64,000 nt of DNA from Mytilinidion resinicola (taxonomy: Eukaryota; Ascomycota; Dothideomycetes; Mytilinidiales; Mytilinidiaceae), in contig NW_022985445.1 in the NCBI RefSeq assembly GCF_010093595.1, positions 62,001 through 126,000 of the forward strand, written 5' to 3'. Every line of letters starts with the position of its first letter. The stretch's first letter is position 1. Made by a program: the position numbers and the translations under genes. Positions 10,696 through 21,015 of the stretch are shown piece by piece. The notes under the pieces are model-generated. The model did no database searches. It worked only from the letters and a program-made list of their open reading frames with translations, and had not been told where the DNA came from.

Positions 10696-11640
10696 TCATC
10701 CGGAGACTGTTCCCGTAGTTTCATTAGTGCCGTCCATGGCTGACGACTTCGTCGCGGCACTTCGTGTAAAGGAACCGGCAGTCGTTGAGCCCTGGCCGAC
10801 CTTTCCATGGACGGAGTTACCCAAGCCCGCCTTGAGCTGATCTTCACCACGTTCGGCTTCTCTAGAAGGATCTTCCACGTACGTATGCTTTTCAGCCCCT
10901 TTGCACGGCTTCTTCTCGAGCTTAAGCGCATTCTTCGTGCCGTCCATAATCGCCTGAACTTGAGCATTATTGAGCGTTCGAATAGTGCACTTCACAAGCA
11001 GAGCATCATGGTGCATTGATGTGTCGGGAATTTCAGCATGTGGGACTGAAGACCCTCGATGCCTTTCATGAAGTTGAAGAAGCGAACGCCGTCGACGGTG
11101 ACGCTCACTCCATTGGCGTTGCATTCACAACTGGCCAGCTCCGCCCATTTATTCGCGCCCATGTAGACCAGGTGTGGCGCGCCAGAATAACGGAGCTTCG
11201 GCACCTTGGTGGTCTTCGTGGTTGCCTTGTTTCTATTAAACGAGTCCTCGAGGCGGTTGCAGCCGACTTGGAGGATGTCCTGCGAGAGTAAGTATCGGCC
11301 CTATACCATCCCTGTAATTCAGAAAACCTTGAGAAGCTTAATAAGAATAAGGACATGTACTTACCGCCTTAGCTTTCGCGAGCTCCTCAAGTTGGGCCAT
11401 ATACTCCGGACGCTTGGTCTCCAGATTGTCTCCTTCGCTCTTCGTCATCTTCTTACCGTTAACGCCCCTGAACTTACTCTGGAGGTCCTCAACCTTGTTA
11501 AGAACTGATTTTTCTAGTCGATCGTGTTCCCTGAGACAATGTAGCATATCAAACGCGCTTAATTGCTCTTGGGGACTCTGGGTTTGGATTTGACGAATGA
11601 AGTCCATGGTCATCATGGGCGCGCCCTTTAGGTAGTTCAT
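10696..11640 (-). pseudogene. WPH/C2H2-like family, member A (frameshifted)
   Basis: Exon 1 (11640-11365) is exactly 92 codons and ends in phase 0 at GTAAGT. It encodes a helical, Leu/Lys-rich domain ending QLEELAKAKA. After an 85-bp intron (11280-11364, acceptor CTCGCAG), exon 2 reads DILQVGCNRLEDSF, then the family core: PHLVYMGANKWAELASCECN, a G-rich loop and FMKGIEGLQSHM. Here the frame breaks. The continuing family sequence (KCTIRTLNNAQVQAIMDGTK then LEKKPC) lies in another frame and stops at 10696, whereas the first frame stops at 10992. The core has C-x-C rather than C-x2-C, and the C-terminal RYxxYxLR motif is missing. The exon layout matches member F exactly (also a 92-codon exon 1, phase 0). 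It is probably a decaying paralogue. Confidence 0.7.
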
Positions 11641-12755
11641 GACGGGTGAGAAGAGTTTACGAGTGCGGACAGCTTGAAAGAGTGTGTAAAGAACCAGGCG
11701 ATAGTGATGTAAGCTGTGGGGATGTGAAGAAGATCATGAGAGCCCGTTAGAGCTTTATATTCAGCACTAGGGCATAGATATAGGCACTCGTGATTGCTGC
11801 TGTTTGATACAACCCTTTGAAAATGATGGAAACGTCAATTCAGCAGAAATCAGTTTTTCTTTTGACTGACTGACTAACTCACAGCCGGCCCACTCCTCAC
11901 AGTAGTGTTCAGTGAGCAAGATTGGGGCTTGAGCGCAGTGAGAATTGAAGTGCCTTTTGACGGGTTCACAGTCTCTTAGCTGGGCCACTCCTCACGGCGG
12001 TGCCGAGTGAGCAAAGCCAGAGCCCTGGCAGCGACATGAGCATGTGCTAAAGATCTTGAACCAGCGCCGTACGGCGATCTAGAAAATTAGGAAGTGACTA
12101 ACCACAGGAGCTTCTAAACAAGTCGCTCTTTGATTGCTACTACAACATTGTGGGTGCGTTGAGGAGCAATCCCAATGCCCTTGTCACCGGAGAAATCGTT
12201 AAGTAAAGCATTCCCAAACCTAGCAAGCCAAACCTTTGGTGGTGTTTCACCAGCTCGGAATATGTTTCAAATTGCCCATACCAATTTAGCATCTCGGGGA
12301 CTTTACCTTTCCGTTATACCTATTTCATACCCTCCGGCCACCTCCAACGGCGTCGCAAACTGTGCATCAGGCAATGGGAATGGTGTTGAAGTATAACCAA
12401 CCAAATCTCCTGGGGCAAACGGAAGGCAGATTTAGTCTGATATAGGCTAGAATCACTAGCCATATTCTAACTATGTAAACCGCAACCAGTTTTAGGTTGT
12501 TGTGAAAGCATAGATAGCTCTTTGAAAGACAACTCATGGCAGATTACAAGCTTTCAAACCTCTACCACTCGCGTATCAGTCTGCAGCCTCTAATCCTTAG
12601 GCCCATCCTTCAGCTCCAATATAGCTAATCCGACAGAGTCTTATCTAGTCCGGTCCACAATCAACTTATCAGGACAACTCTCGCTGCTTGAGAACCAAAG
12701 CTATCAAAGGACCCTCAAACGTACAGTACTGTCACATTGTACTGTGATCGCACGC
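11641..12755. other. Intergenic with a short direct repeat
   Basis: No gene is supported. Two related ~33-bp segments lie at about 11885-11918 and 11979-12012 (GCCCACTCCTCACAGTAGTG versus GCCACTCCTCACGGCGGTG, each followed by GAGTGAGCAA or CAGTGAGCAA). An open frame on the minus strand through them (11767-11988) has no recognised feature. Confidence 0.4.
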
Positions 12756-13188
12756 TCAAAGTCCGTTTCCGAACGCCCATGCGTCATCATCCTCGTCGTT
12801 CTCAGTCTCATCGTCAGTCGTGTCGTCATCCGTGTCTAGGTTAGAAATCAGCACAAAAGACGATTTGTTTTAGAAGAGTATAACATACCGTATTCGTTGC
12901 CCGGGCTTTTCTGAATAAGCCAGTTGACTTTCCTGACGGATACCCAATGCCGGCCGCACCTCTTATCACTTCTTCCTCCCATGCAGGCCAAAAGAAGGTC
13001 TCACCCTGATCGTTTTGAAGATGCCTACGGAGGACCTGGGGGCCGCCCCGCCGGAACTTGGATTGGTCAGGTACACAATGGGGACACTGTAGGCTGATGT
13101 AATAGCCATTGCCTAAGTTGACGATATAGGGGGTTCAATACGGGACAGCGGGATAATAGTGGTCACCAACCGGCGCATCTTCTTCCAT
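12756..13188 (-). pseudogene. WPH/C2H2-like family, member B (short, broken)
   Basis: From ATG 13188 the frame reads MEEDAPVGDHYYPAVPY, then an in-frame TGA, then TPYIVNLGNGYYISLQCPHC, which aligns with the WPH...ELxCxxC core of the other members. A shortened loop follows (17 residues between Cys pair and His) with RRHLQND, so the second His is not conserved. A good intron lies near the 3' end (donor GTATGT, branch CTAAC, acceptor CTAG, about 12835-12888 on the + strand). The final exon is very acidic (DETENDEDDDAWAFGNGL, stop at 12756-12758). That acidic frame joins the exon before it in a different frame from the zinc-finger frame, so a second frame break exists between about 12900 and 13020. 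Confidence 0.5.
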
Positions 13189-13431
13189 GGTAATACTTGT
13201 CGTAGTAGAGAGGGCATCACATTCTAGTCTATTCGCGCGGAGCGGTCGATTTCGAGTAGCTGTGGATCGATCATGGCTTCATTAATAGGAGAGCGTTGAG
13301 CGTGAGAACCTGTGTCTTGAGCTACGTCCAATACAGAGACTGGAGATTGAGCCCGGGGGGTGTCATGAGTAGCCATGCGAGGCTTCCGCTGAATCTTTGA
13401 AGGATTGGCAACATTATCGATTGAAGAGTAC

Positions 13432-13615
13432 TTGGCAGCTGGTGAAAAGTGATGAGAACTCTGATGTATTGCTATGTAGGAGGATAGGTATATATAGGCG
13501 TAAAGGAGCCAAGCCAGCTGAGAGAAGGAACCCTGTTGAGCTGAAAGGCGACGCATGCAAGCTGAGGAATGGCGCTAAGGATGCGCTAGTGCAGTAGCGT
13601 ATGGACGGCTGCCAG
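13432..13615. mobile_element. MITE-like element, copy 1 (184 bp)
   Basis: This segment is repeated at 60866-61034 with high identity throughout. The ends are short inverted repeats (TTGGCAGC here, CTGGCAGC in copy 2; right end GCTGCCAG in both). Copy 1 is flanked by TAC on both sides and copy 2 by AAG on both sides, so each has its own 3-bp target duplication. No coding capacity is seen. Because the flanks differ and duplicate, transposition is the best explanation. The superfamily is uncertain. Confidence 0.75.
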
Positions 13616-13791
13616 TACTGGGAGGCCGAAGTACCGAAGGCGGCGAGAGAATCCGCCACTTGGGCTACGTATGATGCAGAAACTGGGAGTTGAGCTCCGT
13701 GGACGTCACGAGCAGCCATGCAAGGCTTCAACTCGACCTTTGGGGCATGCGCGGCGTTCGCTTCAGGGCCTCCATATCAGCCCATGTCAGT

Positions 13792-14364
13792 TCACGAACT
13801 GTGCAGAGCTTGAATGCGAACAGTGACCGGGTTGCTATGAACGTGCTGAATATGGGAGGTAAATCCGTGGAGTCCTTTGAGGTATTTGCTAGAACAACTA
13901 CGACGACCTAACGGACCAACCGAGTTTCCATTGCACAGGGCACACTCCAGGTCCGCCCACGTCCCTGCCGGCGTCAACACAATGTGGGGGTATACTGGAA
14001 GGCCGAAGGTCATGCGATTGCGCTCGGAAGGTATATCGAGAAGGGTCTTGGACGACTTTGCCGCGGACTAAGAATCGAAGTTAGTGGAGGCTGAAGATGC
14101 GCATGGATACGACGCGCTGGGGTACGACTCACAAGTTTTGCCTCTTCCAGACGGACTAAGTCTTGATAACATTCTGCTTGCTCTTTTACGACATCGTTGA
14201 TCTGCTTTTGGGTGCGGAGGGAGCCGGGCTGTTGGCTGAGGAGCTGGCGCCTCCCGCTGCTGAAGTCCCGGAATGCGTGTATTGACCTGCGCTTCAAAGG
14301 AATTGTCGGTGAGACTCTTGCACACACAACCGAGGGCCTCGAAACGTGTCCGGAGGTCCTTCAT
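13792..14364 (-). pseudogene. WPH/C2H2-like family, member C (degraded)
   Basis: Exon 1 starts at ATG 14364 (MKDLRTRFEALGCVCKSL). Before its end a frame change is needed to reach the family-like helix (QKQINDVVKEQAECYQDLVR then LEEAKL), which ends at a GTGAGT donor. The 65-bp intron 14068-14132 (CTAAC branch, TTCTTAG) leads into exon 2. There YPHIVLTPAGTWADLECALC matches the family core, with a C-x2-C-x26-H-x4-H pattern (the final HIQHVHS is visible). The gene stops shortly after, at 13792, and lacks the acidic region and C-terminal motif. The conserved intron position after the N-terminal helical exon links it to members A and F. It is a frameshifted, truncated relative. Confidence 0.55.
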
Positions 14365-14811
14365 GATTCGAATGAGGATGTGTGACCAGAACGCGCGATA
14401 GTTCTGGCGAATAGCAGTTGGGTGCAGACTGCAAAGCTGAGTGACGAGAAAGGCGAATGAAGTCCGCTTATCGGGTTTTCGGGAAAGGAACAAGTGTTTC
14501 TGCGAAGCTTTGTGCGATTGGCCGATAGGGTTGAGATGAGAAACGAGATGGTAAATGGGGAGGCGGCAACGCACAGTGCATTCACCCCCTTTTCGTCATA
14601 GAAATGAAGTTCATTCACTACTCTTCAACTCACTTCAATACACCTATCGTGCTGCTGGCTTACTATATGCATAATGACGCTTTGGAAAATGGTGAAAGGG
14701 AGTTATCATGCTCAGTGGGTAAAGGATTGACCCTCTCACGCAGCTCAAGTACGAGCGGGACAGGTCGAGGGCTACGCACGACTCTGCATGAAAACGTTGC
14801 TATTAAGATAT

Positions 14812-15451
14812 GGGGAGCGCTACTTGTACACCCCCTTTTCACTACACGTACACCCCCTAATCGCTACACGTACACCCCCCTCCTCTTGGCGCTTCACCAC
14901 CTTCTAATTGGCTCGGAGAGCCCAGAGCTTCCTCCGGGCATTCACCTTTACGTCTCTCTACACGTAATGCTATATACGAGGCCGTACGTAATGCTATACG
15001 CGAGGTCGTACGTGATGCTATACGCGAGGCCGTACGTGATGCTATACGCGAGGCCGTACGTGATGCTATACACGAGGCCGTACGTGATGCTATACACGAG
15101 GCCGTACGTGATGCTACACACGAGGCCGTACGTGAGCTCGTACGTGAGGCTATACATGAGCTCGTACGTGAGCTTGTACGTGAGCTCGTACGTAAGGCTA
15201 TACATAAGCTCGTACGTGAGCTCGTACATAAGGCTATACAAATTGGCATTATGTAATTGCTTGTGTTGTACATGGCCGCATTTGGAGAGAGCATTCGGAA
15301 TTAGTGAGCGAGTTAAGCGAGCGAATCGGAGGCTACGGAACAGTGTTCCGAGCCAATTAGAAGGTGGTGAAGCGCCAAGAGGGGGGGGTGTACGTGTAGC
15401 GATTAGGGGGTGTACGTGTAGTGAAAAGGGGGTGTACGAGTAGCGCTCCCC
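14812..15451. mobile_element. Non-autonomous foldback/hAT-like element, copy 1 (640 bp)
   Basis: Long, nearly perfect terminal inverted repeats of about 105 bp (14812-14918 and 15347-15451) start GGGGAGCGCTACT and contain three spaced GTACACCCCC blocks. The element is flanked by an exact 8-bp duplication TAAGATAT (14804-14811 and 15452-15459), a size typical of hAT transposons. There is no transposase. The interior is a tandem array rich in GTACGTGA/GAGCTCGTAC palindromes. A related, longer copy lies at 42855-57677, where it is interrupted by a gypsy element. Frames through the interior on both strands (for example 14604-15443 +) are low-complexity by-products. Confidence 0.8.
14960..15240. 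repeat. Tandem repeat array inside the foldback element
   Basis: About six copies of a 24-bp unit (GTACGTGATGCTATACGCGA plus GGCC) are followed by shorter units alternating GAGCTCGTACGTGAG and GGCTATACATGAG. Many units are palindromic or mutually inverted, so the strand could fold extensively. Similar units occur at about 42995-43160. Confidence 0.8.
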
Positions 15452-15459
15452 TAAGATAT

Positions 15460-17228
15460 CGATCCCGGTATAGCTACTATGATTTTCGGCAGAATTCTTA
15501 TTTGAATATCTAAAATTGGACAATAGTGAGTTGATGCCTAAAGCCTACGACACCAGGGATACGAATTGTCGAGAAAATGCTAAGAGAGAGGAATAAATAC
15601 CGGCCTTCTTCTCCACAACATTACTCATATCGGGGCAGTGAGCGGGCCCAATAAGCAATTGTTCATGTTCACCAGCGTCTATAGGTCTTGTAAGTTTAAT
15701 GGTCATCGCTATCTTCGCTGACACAACAGATATACATCACACCCCCTTTCTCTGTATGCATCTAGCCATAGCGAGGGCTTAATGATACTTTTGGCGATTA
15801 TTTTGAGCAGTACTCTGCGATAGGGCCTTCTAGGGCGACCAAAACTTTGTTCGTGACTGAACATAGGTGGTCTCTCCACCGACGGGCCGTGTCAGATTAT
15901 GAAGTGTAAGAGCAGGGTAACTACGATAAATTCCAGGCTAGCAAACGACTTGACCTGGTGGCCTCTTCAAGGTTTCCAAATAGAAAGCGAGGACTACCTT
16001 TGTAGATATAGACTATAACGTGTAGCGTACTGTCTCCGCGTAGACGCGGTGGCAATAAAGAGACTACCTTCGTGTTCCTAATACGGCGGAAGCACAGCAA
16101 CGCCAGTGATGGCTAGGAGCAAGGGGCGATGTCTTGTAAGTATGGGAACGACAGTTAGACCACGTAATTGAATGGAAGCAGAATTGCAACGACTATGTCC
16201 ATAGCAGGGGCACGTGAGATGATGAAAACAAGATTACCTTCGATGCGCGTGTGCGTCAGGTGAATGAGGTGTACCCAGCAATGACGTTGGTTGAGTGTTT
16301 GGGCTATATGTAAGGCCTTATTTTCGGCCCACTCAACTTGCACAGGAGCTTTGTCAAAGCCCAACACTTTCCTCTAGTGGTCCAGTGGACACAGGGTCCA
16401 TCGTGTTCGGGTGAGGTGATGGCGCGCCTTGCAAGCATTAATCCCCTTCCTAAATATTGCCCTCCTTTAACATTCCCCAACTTCATCACACTATCATCCT
16501 CCCCTCTTCCTAAGTTCGACTCACAGTACGCTCGTATTTCGTATTTATGCTCATTGTTTTCTTGTTTCTATTTTTTCTTTTTTGCTTATTGCATATACGC
16601 ATTATCCCATTCAACAGCGACTTGAATTCAGGAGTTTCATGGCTTTGCACGCAGATAATGCCTGAGCCTAATACATGCCAGCGTGGACTGGTGGGGTGAC
16701 GTGCACGTGACGCACGGGATGCAGCCGAGTCTTAAACGAGATCAGCAACGTCATTCCTTGAATGCGTCAAGAAGTCGACTGTCTGGCCCACACTGAAAAC
16801 CCTGCCTGATAGCTCCCCGAGAAGTAACCTGAGGGAGAAGCTTTGAAGGTGAGATTTCTTCTTAAGTGCTCCTGATGTCATACAAATCGAAACATTCAAA
16901 CTGTTCACTTATAATTGCGGTTAGTCTGAAAGAGGGCGCCAAGGATAAGGTTGCTACACGATGAGATCCGCCCGCATGGAATTTGGCGCCCAGCCCCAAT
17001 TCAGAGGTCCAAATTCATAGAACGGAGAGCTAGCTACACAGCCGTATCACACCAGGCATTGTCCTTTCGCCCAGTCACTAGCCAGGAACCATGCCTTCCG
17101 GATGCAACATCTTGCATACAAGAAAGAAAGAGAACACTAATCTCGTCGAATGATTATCAGCTCGCTGTACAACTCGACCAACTCTCTTGGATGTTGGAGT
17201 GATCGCCCACCACCCCATGCACAATCAC
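15460..17228. other. Long intergenic stretch, no gene supported
   Basis: Short frames at 16155-16367 (-), 16338-16625 (+) and 16951-17202 (+) have no recognised domains, introns or family matches. The segment may contain worn-out sequence, but I cannot identify it. Confidence 0.4.
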
Positions 17229-18098
17229 CTACTTCTTTCGCTGGCGGAGAGAATAATCGGTGTATCGAAACGCCCTAGCCAAAACTGCCACATCAGGAGT
17301 GCTTGAGTCTGTCTGGTTGTTCTCGTCCGCTCCCAAATTCGCTTCTGTCATCTCTTCATCGCTATTTCCACGAACATCCATTGTATCTTCGTTATTGATG
17401 GTGTTCTGGGCATTGGCGTTGTTCTCGATCTCGTCATCCTCAGTCTCCCGACTCTGACCGGTGGTAGGCTCATTGAGATGATTACCATTGGTGGAGGCTT
17501 CTCCTTCGCTAATTCCAAATTCTAGATTTGTACTATCCCCGGAGTTATTGGCGTCCTGTTCCTCCTGAGCCTCATCGCTATCGGTAGCGGAAAGTTCTGG
17601 CTCAGCCTCAGTTCTAGCACGTTCGTCTCTATCACGGGTTTGGGCGTTTCCGGCGGTCGGGTTTACCGAAGCTGGTCTAACAGATATGCCCATGGCTGCG
17701 AAGTCTGCATCGATCTCGTCTCGAGTCGCCATAGTCACGAGTGACATCTTCTCCTCGACCGTCATCATCTCGCAAACGCGCTTCTCTACCGGGCGCGCGT
17801 TGCTAGTACCGTTCAAGAGCGCCAAGAGCGCCGCCTGGCTTAGGGCACGAGTTGTGCACAGGCGCTTGATTTCATCGTGGGCTAGCTCGACACCATGGAT
17901 TAAAGAGAGATGGATGCCCAAGGCCGTGAGGCCGCTGAAGAACTTGAATGCGTGCGTACCGTTGCCGGTCGAGCCGTTGCCATGGCAGCGGTAGCATTCA
18001 AGCTCTGCCCATTGGCTGTTCCCGCAGTATATGATGTGAGGCCAATGCGAGACCTTCAGCTTGGGGAGAGCTCGAGCGGTAGAGGCTTGTTGGTTCAT
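17229..18098 (-). CDS. WPH/C2H2-like family, member D (intact)
   Basis: A single-exon frame of 289 codons with no breaks; it is the best reference copy of the family. Residues 18-33 carry the signature HWPHIIYCGNSQWAEL. C35-x2-C38 and H63-x4-H68 form a C-x2-C-x24-H-x4-H pattern, much longer in the loop than a classical zinc finger (about 12). CHGNG follows the second Cys. Residues ~80-130 hold a conserved segment (LCTTRALSQAALLALLNGTS, then PVEKRVC and EEIDADFAAMG-like DEIDADFAAMG). The next ~120 residues are acidic and Asn/Glu-rich. The C-terminus ends ARAFRYTDYSLRQRKK. Unlike A and F it has no N-terminal helical exon. Zinc binding and a nuclear/DNA-related role are inferences from the Cys/His pattern. 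Confidence 0.8.
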   Translation of the reverse strand: MNQQASTARALPKLKVSHWPHIIYCGNSQWAELECYRCHGNGSTGNGTHAFKFFSGLTALGIHLSLIHGVELAHDEIKRLCTTRALSQAALLALLNGTSNARPVEKRVCEMMTVEEKMSLVTMATRDEIDADFAAMGISVRPASVNPTAGNAQTRDRDERARTEAEPELSATDSDEAQEEQDANNSGDSTNLEFGISEGEASTNGNHLNEPTTGQSRETEDDEIENNANAQNTINNEDTMDVRGNSDEEMTEANLGADENNQTDSSTPDVAVLARAFRYTDYSLRQRKK

Positions 18099-18256
18099 GA
18101 CTGGGATAGTTGAAAGGGCGTTAATAGTTTGCGGAAGGAAGTTGGTGGGATTTTGGTAATGGTAGGAGACGATGAAGTGTGTGGAGTGGTGGTGTGGTGG
18201 TGGTTAGAAAGGTGGATGTTGTGTGAAAAGAACCCCTCGTCGTGGAAGAAGATGTC

Positions 18257-18268
18257 TTATATATTGAC
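18257..18268 (-). promoter_or_regulatory. Putative TATA box of member D
   Basis: On the minus strand the sequence reads CAATATATAAGAC about 160 bp upstream of the ATG at 18098. Confidence 0.4.
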
Positions 18269-18961
18269 GCATAGTGCGTTCCACGCTATGAAGTGATTCA
18301 CCTCCACCGGCGGGCGACAGGATCGTCAAACTCAACTGCTCGTGAATTGCTGCGACGAGCAGTCAATGAGAGGCAATGCTGCGCGAATATCAACTTGCTC
18401 TGAACTTTAAATAATACTACATTTCTCATTACCCGAGGTTTGGAAATATAGAGCGTCCTTGGCATGTATAGGACTGAGCGCGGTATAGTCTCAATATACT
18501 ATACTACTCGATAAGTCCCGCGGAGCAATGATACTATGGTAACACCGGCAGCGTCTCTATTTGGTAGGTTCCGGAGGTAGTGGTTACGGAAGCCCTTTAT
18601 GTCTGAGTCGATGTTCTCCTTTAGAGGCTCCCGGATCCCGTCCAACCTGCATCACTTCAGATAATTAACACAGCGCGAGTACCGTAAGTTCAAGTTATAA
18701 AGCAACGACGACAGTGCTATGCAAACCCAGAAATTATTAAAGATGGTTTATAATTATTAAAGAGTTTAGCCTTTGATAGCTCCATCGTCTAATATAAAAA
18801 GTATTGCTCCCACCCTCAGTATTTATGCCTACGAAGCTCTACCTATTTCCAGTACAAGCAAGCCAGAAACACACAAACTTCTCGATTTGAAAGAATAGAA
18901 GACTTCCAGCAGCACTTGTCGACCCCCGGCAGTCGCTCGCTATTCGTGGCAAGAAAAGCCC
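18269..18961. other. Intergenic, no gene seen
   Basis: The upstream region of member D and the downstream region of member E are rather AT-rich; nothing else is supported. Confidence 0.4.
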
Positions 18962-19833
18962 CTACTTTCGGGAACGAAGAGCATGGAAGGTGTACCGATA
19001 TGCGCATGCCAAGGCTGCCACATCAGGTACGGTCGAAGTAGTCTGTTCATTAGTGCAGACTTCTTCGTTCGTCTCCATTCCACCGGCGTCTGCCATTATG
19101 TAAGCCTCTTGCTCAAATGTTGATTTTAGATTGTAGCGTAACATACCTGACTATTCTCGACGTTCCGATTCTTATCCTCGTCAATCTCGATGTTATTCTT
19201 GGTAGCGGTCACGTTGGGCTCTGCGCCAGCACCAGCCAGCTCCTGCTCTCCAACTTCATCGTCATCAATGGCGGCATTCCCAACTTCGTCTTCCTCCTGG
19301 TTCTTTTGGACCCCCTTGTTGCCATTGGATTCAGAGGTCTCGGACTCGGTATCTAAGATTGGCAAATCTGCGAATCGAACTCGAGCGTGGTCTATCTCAG
19401 TTTGGCCATTATCGACAGCATGTCCACCTCGCAGGCCCATAGCCGCAAAGTCTGCGTCAATCTCCTCCTGAGTGGCCCCTGACACTAGCGACTTCGCTTC
19501 TTCGAACGGCATAGTAACACAAACACGCTTCTCTACTGGGTGAGCCGTGCCTGTTCCAGCCACTAGTCCTTCCAACGCTGCCTGACTTAAGTTGCGAGTA
19601 GTGCACTGTGCCTTGGCTTCAGCGTAATCTAGTTCCTCGCCGTGCACTCGGCGGAGATGAGCTTGGAACGCGGCCACGCTGTTTAGGAAGACGAACCCGT
19701 GGATGTCGTTCGTATTATGTCCGTTTCTATGGCAGATATGGCATTGCAATTCGGCCCATACGTTGTTTCCTTCGCACACAATGTGAGGCCAGAATGTCAG
19801 CTTGCGGTTAGCATTGTGCGTTGAGTGATCCAT
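18962..19833 (-). CDS. WPH/C2H2-like family, member E (intact, one 3' intron)
   Basis: Exon 1 (from ATG 19833) encodes FWPHIVCEGNNVWAELQCHIC with C31, C34, H59 and H64, exactly the C-x2-C-x24-H-x4-H spacing of member D. The shared block follows (QCTTRNLSQAALEGLVAGTG, then PVEKRVC and QEEIDADFAAMG), and an acidic Glu/Asn/Asp region. The frame would stop soon after GTATGT at about 19144. Splicing there joins a short last exon encoding TSTVPDVAALACAYRYTFHALRSRK, the family C-terminal motif. The acceptor is not certain: phase-0 candidates are CAAGAG and a later GGAG. It is adjacent to and co-oriented with member D, so a tandem duplication is likely. Confidence 0.75.
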
Positions 19834-20621
19834 GACTTAGGTAGCGATTTAGGAAGTGAAGTGCTGTTGGAGAGGAAAGATAAAAAAAAAATAGGGGATT
19901 GTGTGTGACTTTCTGGCTTGGAGGTTGTGGTGGTGCTGGTGTGATTAGTAGATGGACGTTGTGCAAATTGCCTTGCCTCAGCGTGGAGGAAGACCTCAAA
20001 TACTACAACTTATGGGATTTTCCGTTCACTGAAGCCGCCGAAAAGTGAATGTTCCTCCTATACGTCACAGTCCTACTGGCGTAAACTGCCTGTGAATGGC
20101 CGCGACATTGTTGGGGGCACCGTTGGGAAGCAGTCGATAAGCACAGGCAAAGCCGCGTGCCCCCATCATGTTTTCAGGTCTGAACATGACCAAGAAAATC
20201 ATATTATCCGAGGCTCCAAGATGTGAAACGCCCTGAGGATCTGTATAAAACTAAGCTCGGTGTAGTGTTAGTATACATGAGTACCTAATGAAAGTCGTAG
20301 AGGGGTAACACTAAGAATAAGGACTTTGGCCTTTAAGCCTGGACATTCCTATCTATAAAGAAATATCAGACGTTTAGTTTGCGATCCGTTCAAACAAACT
20401 TTCTTTCATTCCAAAGTATTTCAACTTCCGGTCAATTTAGAATCAATTTGGAATTCTAAAAACCATGTAGGAGATTACTAGCAATCGCATTGGCAAGAAA
20501 GTATAGGTATGTCGAAAGCAGCTTCGAAACAATTGAGACAATTGAGAAATGACTGCTCTAACCCCTTCCTCGTCACGTACCGGAAGTAAAAATGCTTGTT
20601 CCAAATGAGCACGCAATGGTG
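19834..20621. other. Intergenic, no gene seen
   Basis: This is the upstream region of member E; nothing coding is supported. Confidence 0.4.
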
Positions 20622-21003
20622 TCAAGCCGTTTGGTTAGCGGGCAAAGCCGCAGTCTCAAAGTAAGGTTGCTTTATGGCCCATATGCCGGTCCCAATCAAG
20701 AGGCCTGCGCACTGACTAGCAATGAGTGTTATACATCGTAGGAAGTCGGAAAAGAAAGAATGTGTCACATAACATATCAAGTTTATGGCAATTACATTGT
20801 TTAAGAGCAACGATGAGACTTGTACAGTACGTCGGAAACATGAAGCGTTGCCGTCTAAGACTCTTGATTGACCCTCTCCGTCGTTCTTTGAAGACGACGT
20901 ACTCCATATCCACGTGGCCATGAAAACAATTACCCAATATCCACATACTCTTAACATACAAGACACATGACCTCAACCATTGTGACCTCCCTAAACCCCC
21001 CAC
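20622..21003 (-). pseudogene. Relic of the F-box/membrane protein family
   Basis: Two overlapping minus-strand frames carry pieces resembling the paralogue at 22745-23919. One has GHVDMEYVVFKERRRG, similar to GHVYSQWVFKDT in that gene. The other has three hydrophobic segments (GYWVIVFMATWIW; LLLNNVIAINLICYVTH; LIASQCAGLLIGTGIWAI). The N-terminal F-box part is absent, the sequence being abutted by member F at 21016. The match is short and the call is tentative. Confidence 0.35.
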
Positions 21004-21015
21004 GATTCCCCTCTC

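Noticed and set aside
14960..15240. CRISPR-like array of 24-bp repeats
   Set aside because: Units are contiguous without unique spacers and sit inside a eukaryotic transposon-like element.
14604..15523. Long frames on both strands (279, 145 and 191 codons) with repeated Tyr-rich octapeptides
   Set aside because: They are produced by the 24-bp tandem array and inverted ends of the foldback element and extend across its boundaries.
16155..17202. Short frames at 16155-16367, 16338-16625 and 16951-17202
   Set aside because: Possible worn-out family fragments were considered, but no Cys/His core, WPH motif or C-terminal motif could be found.
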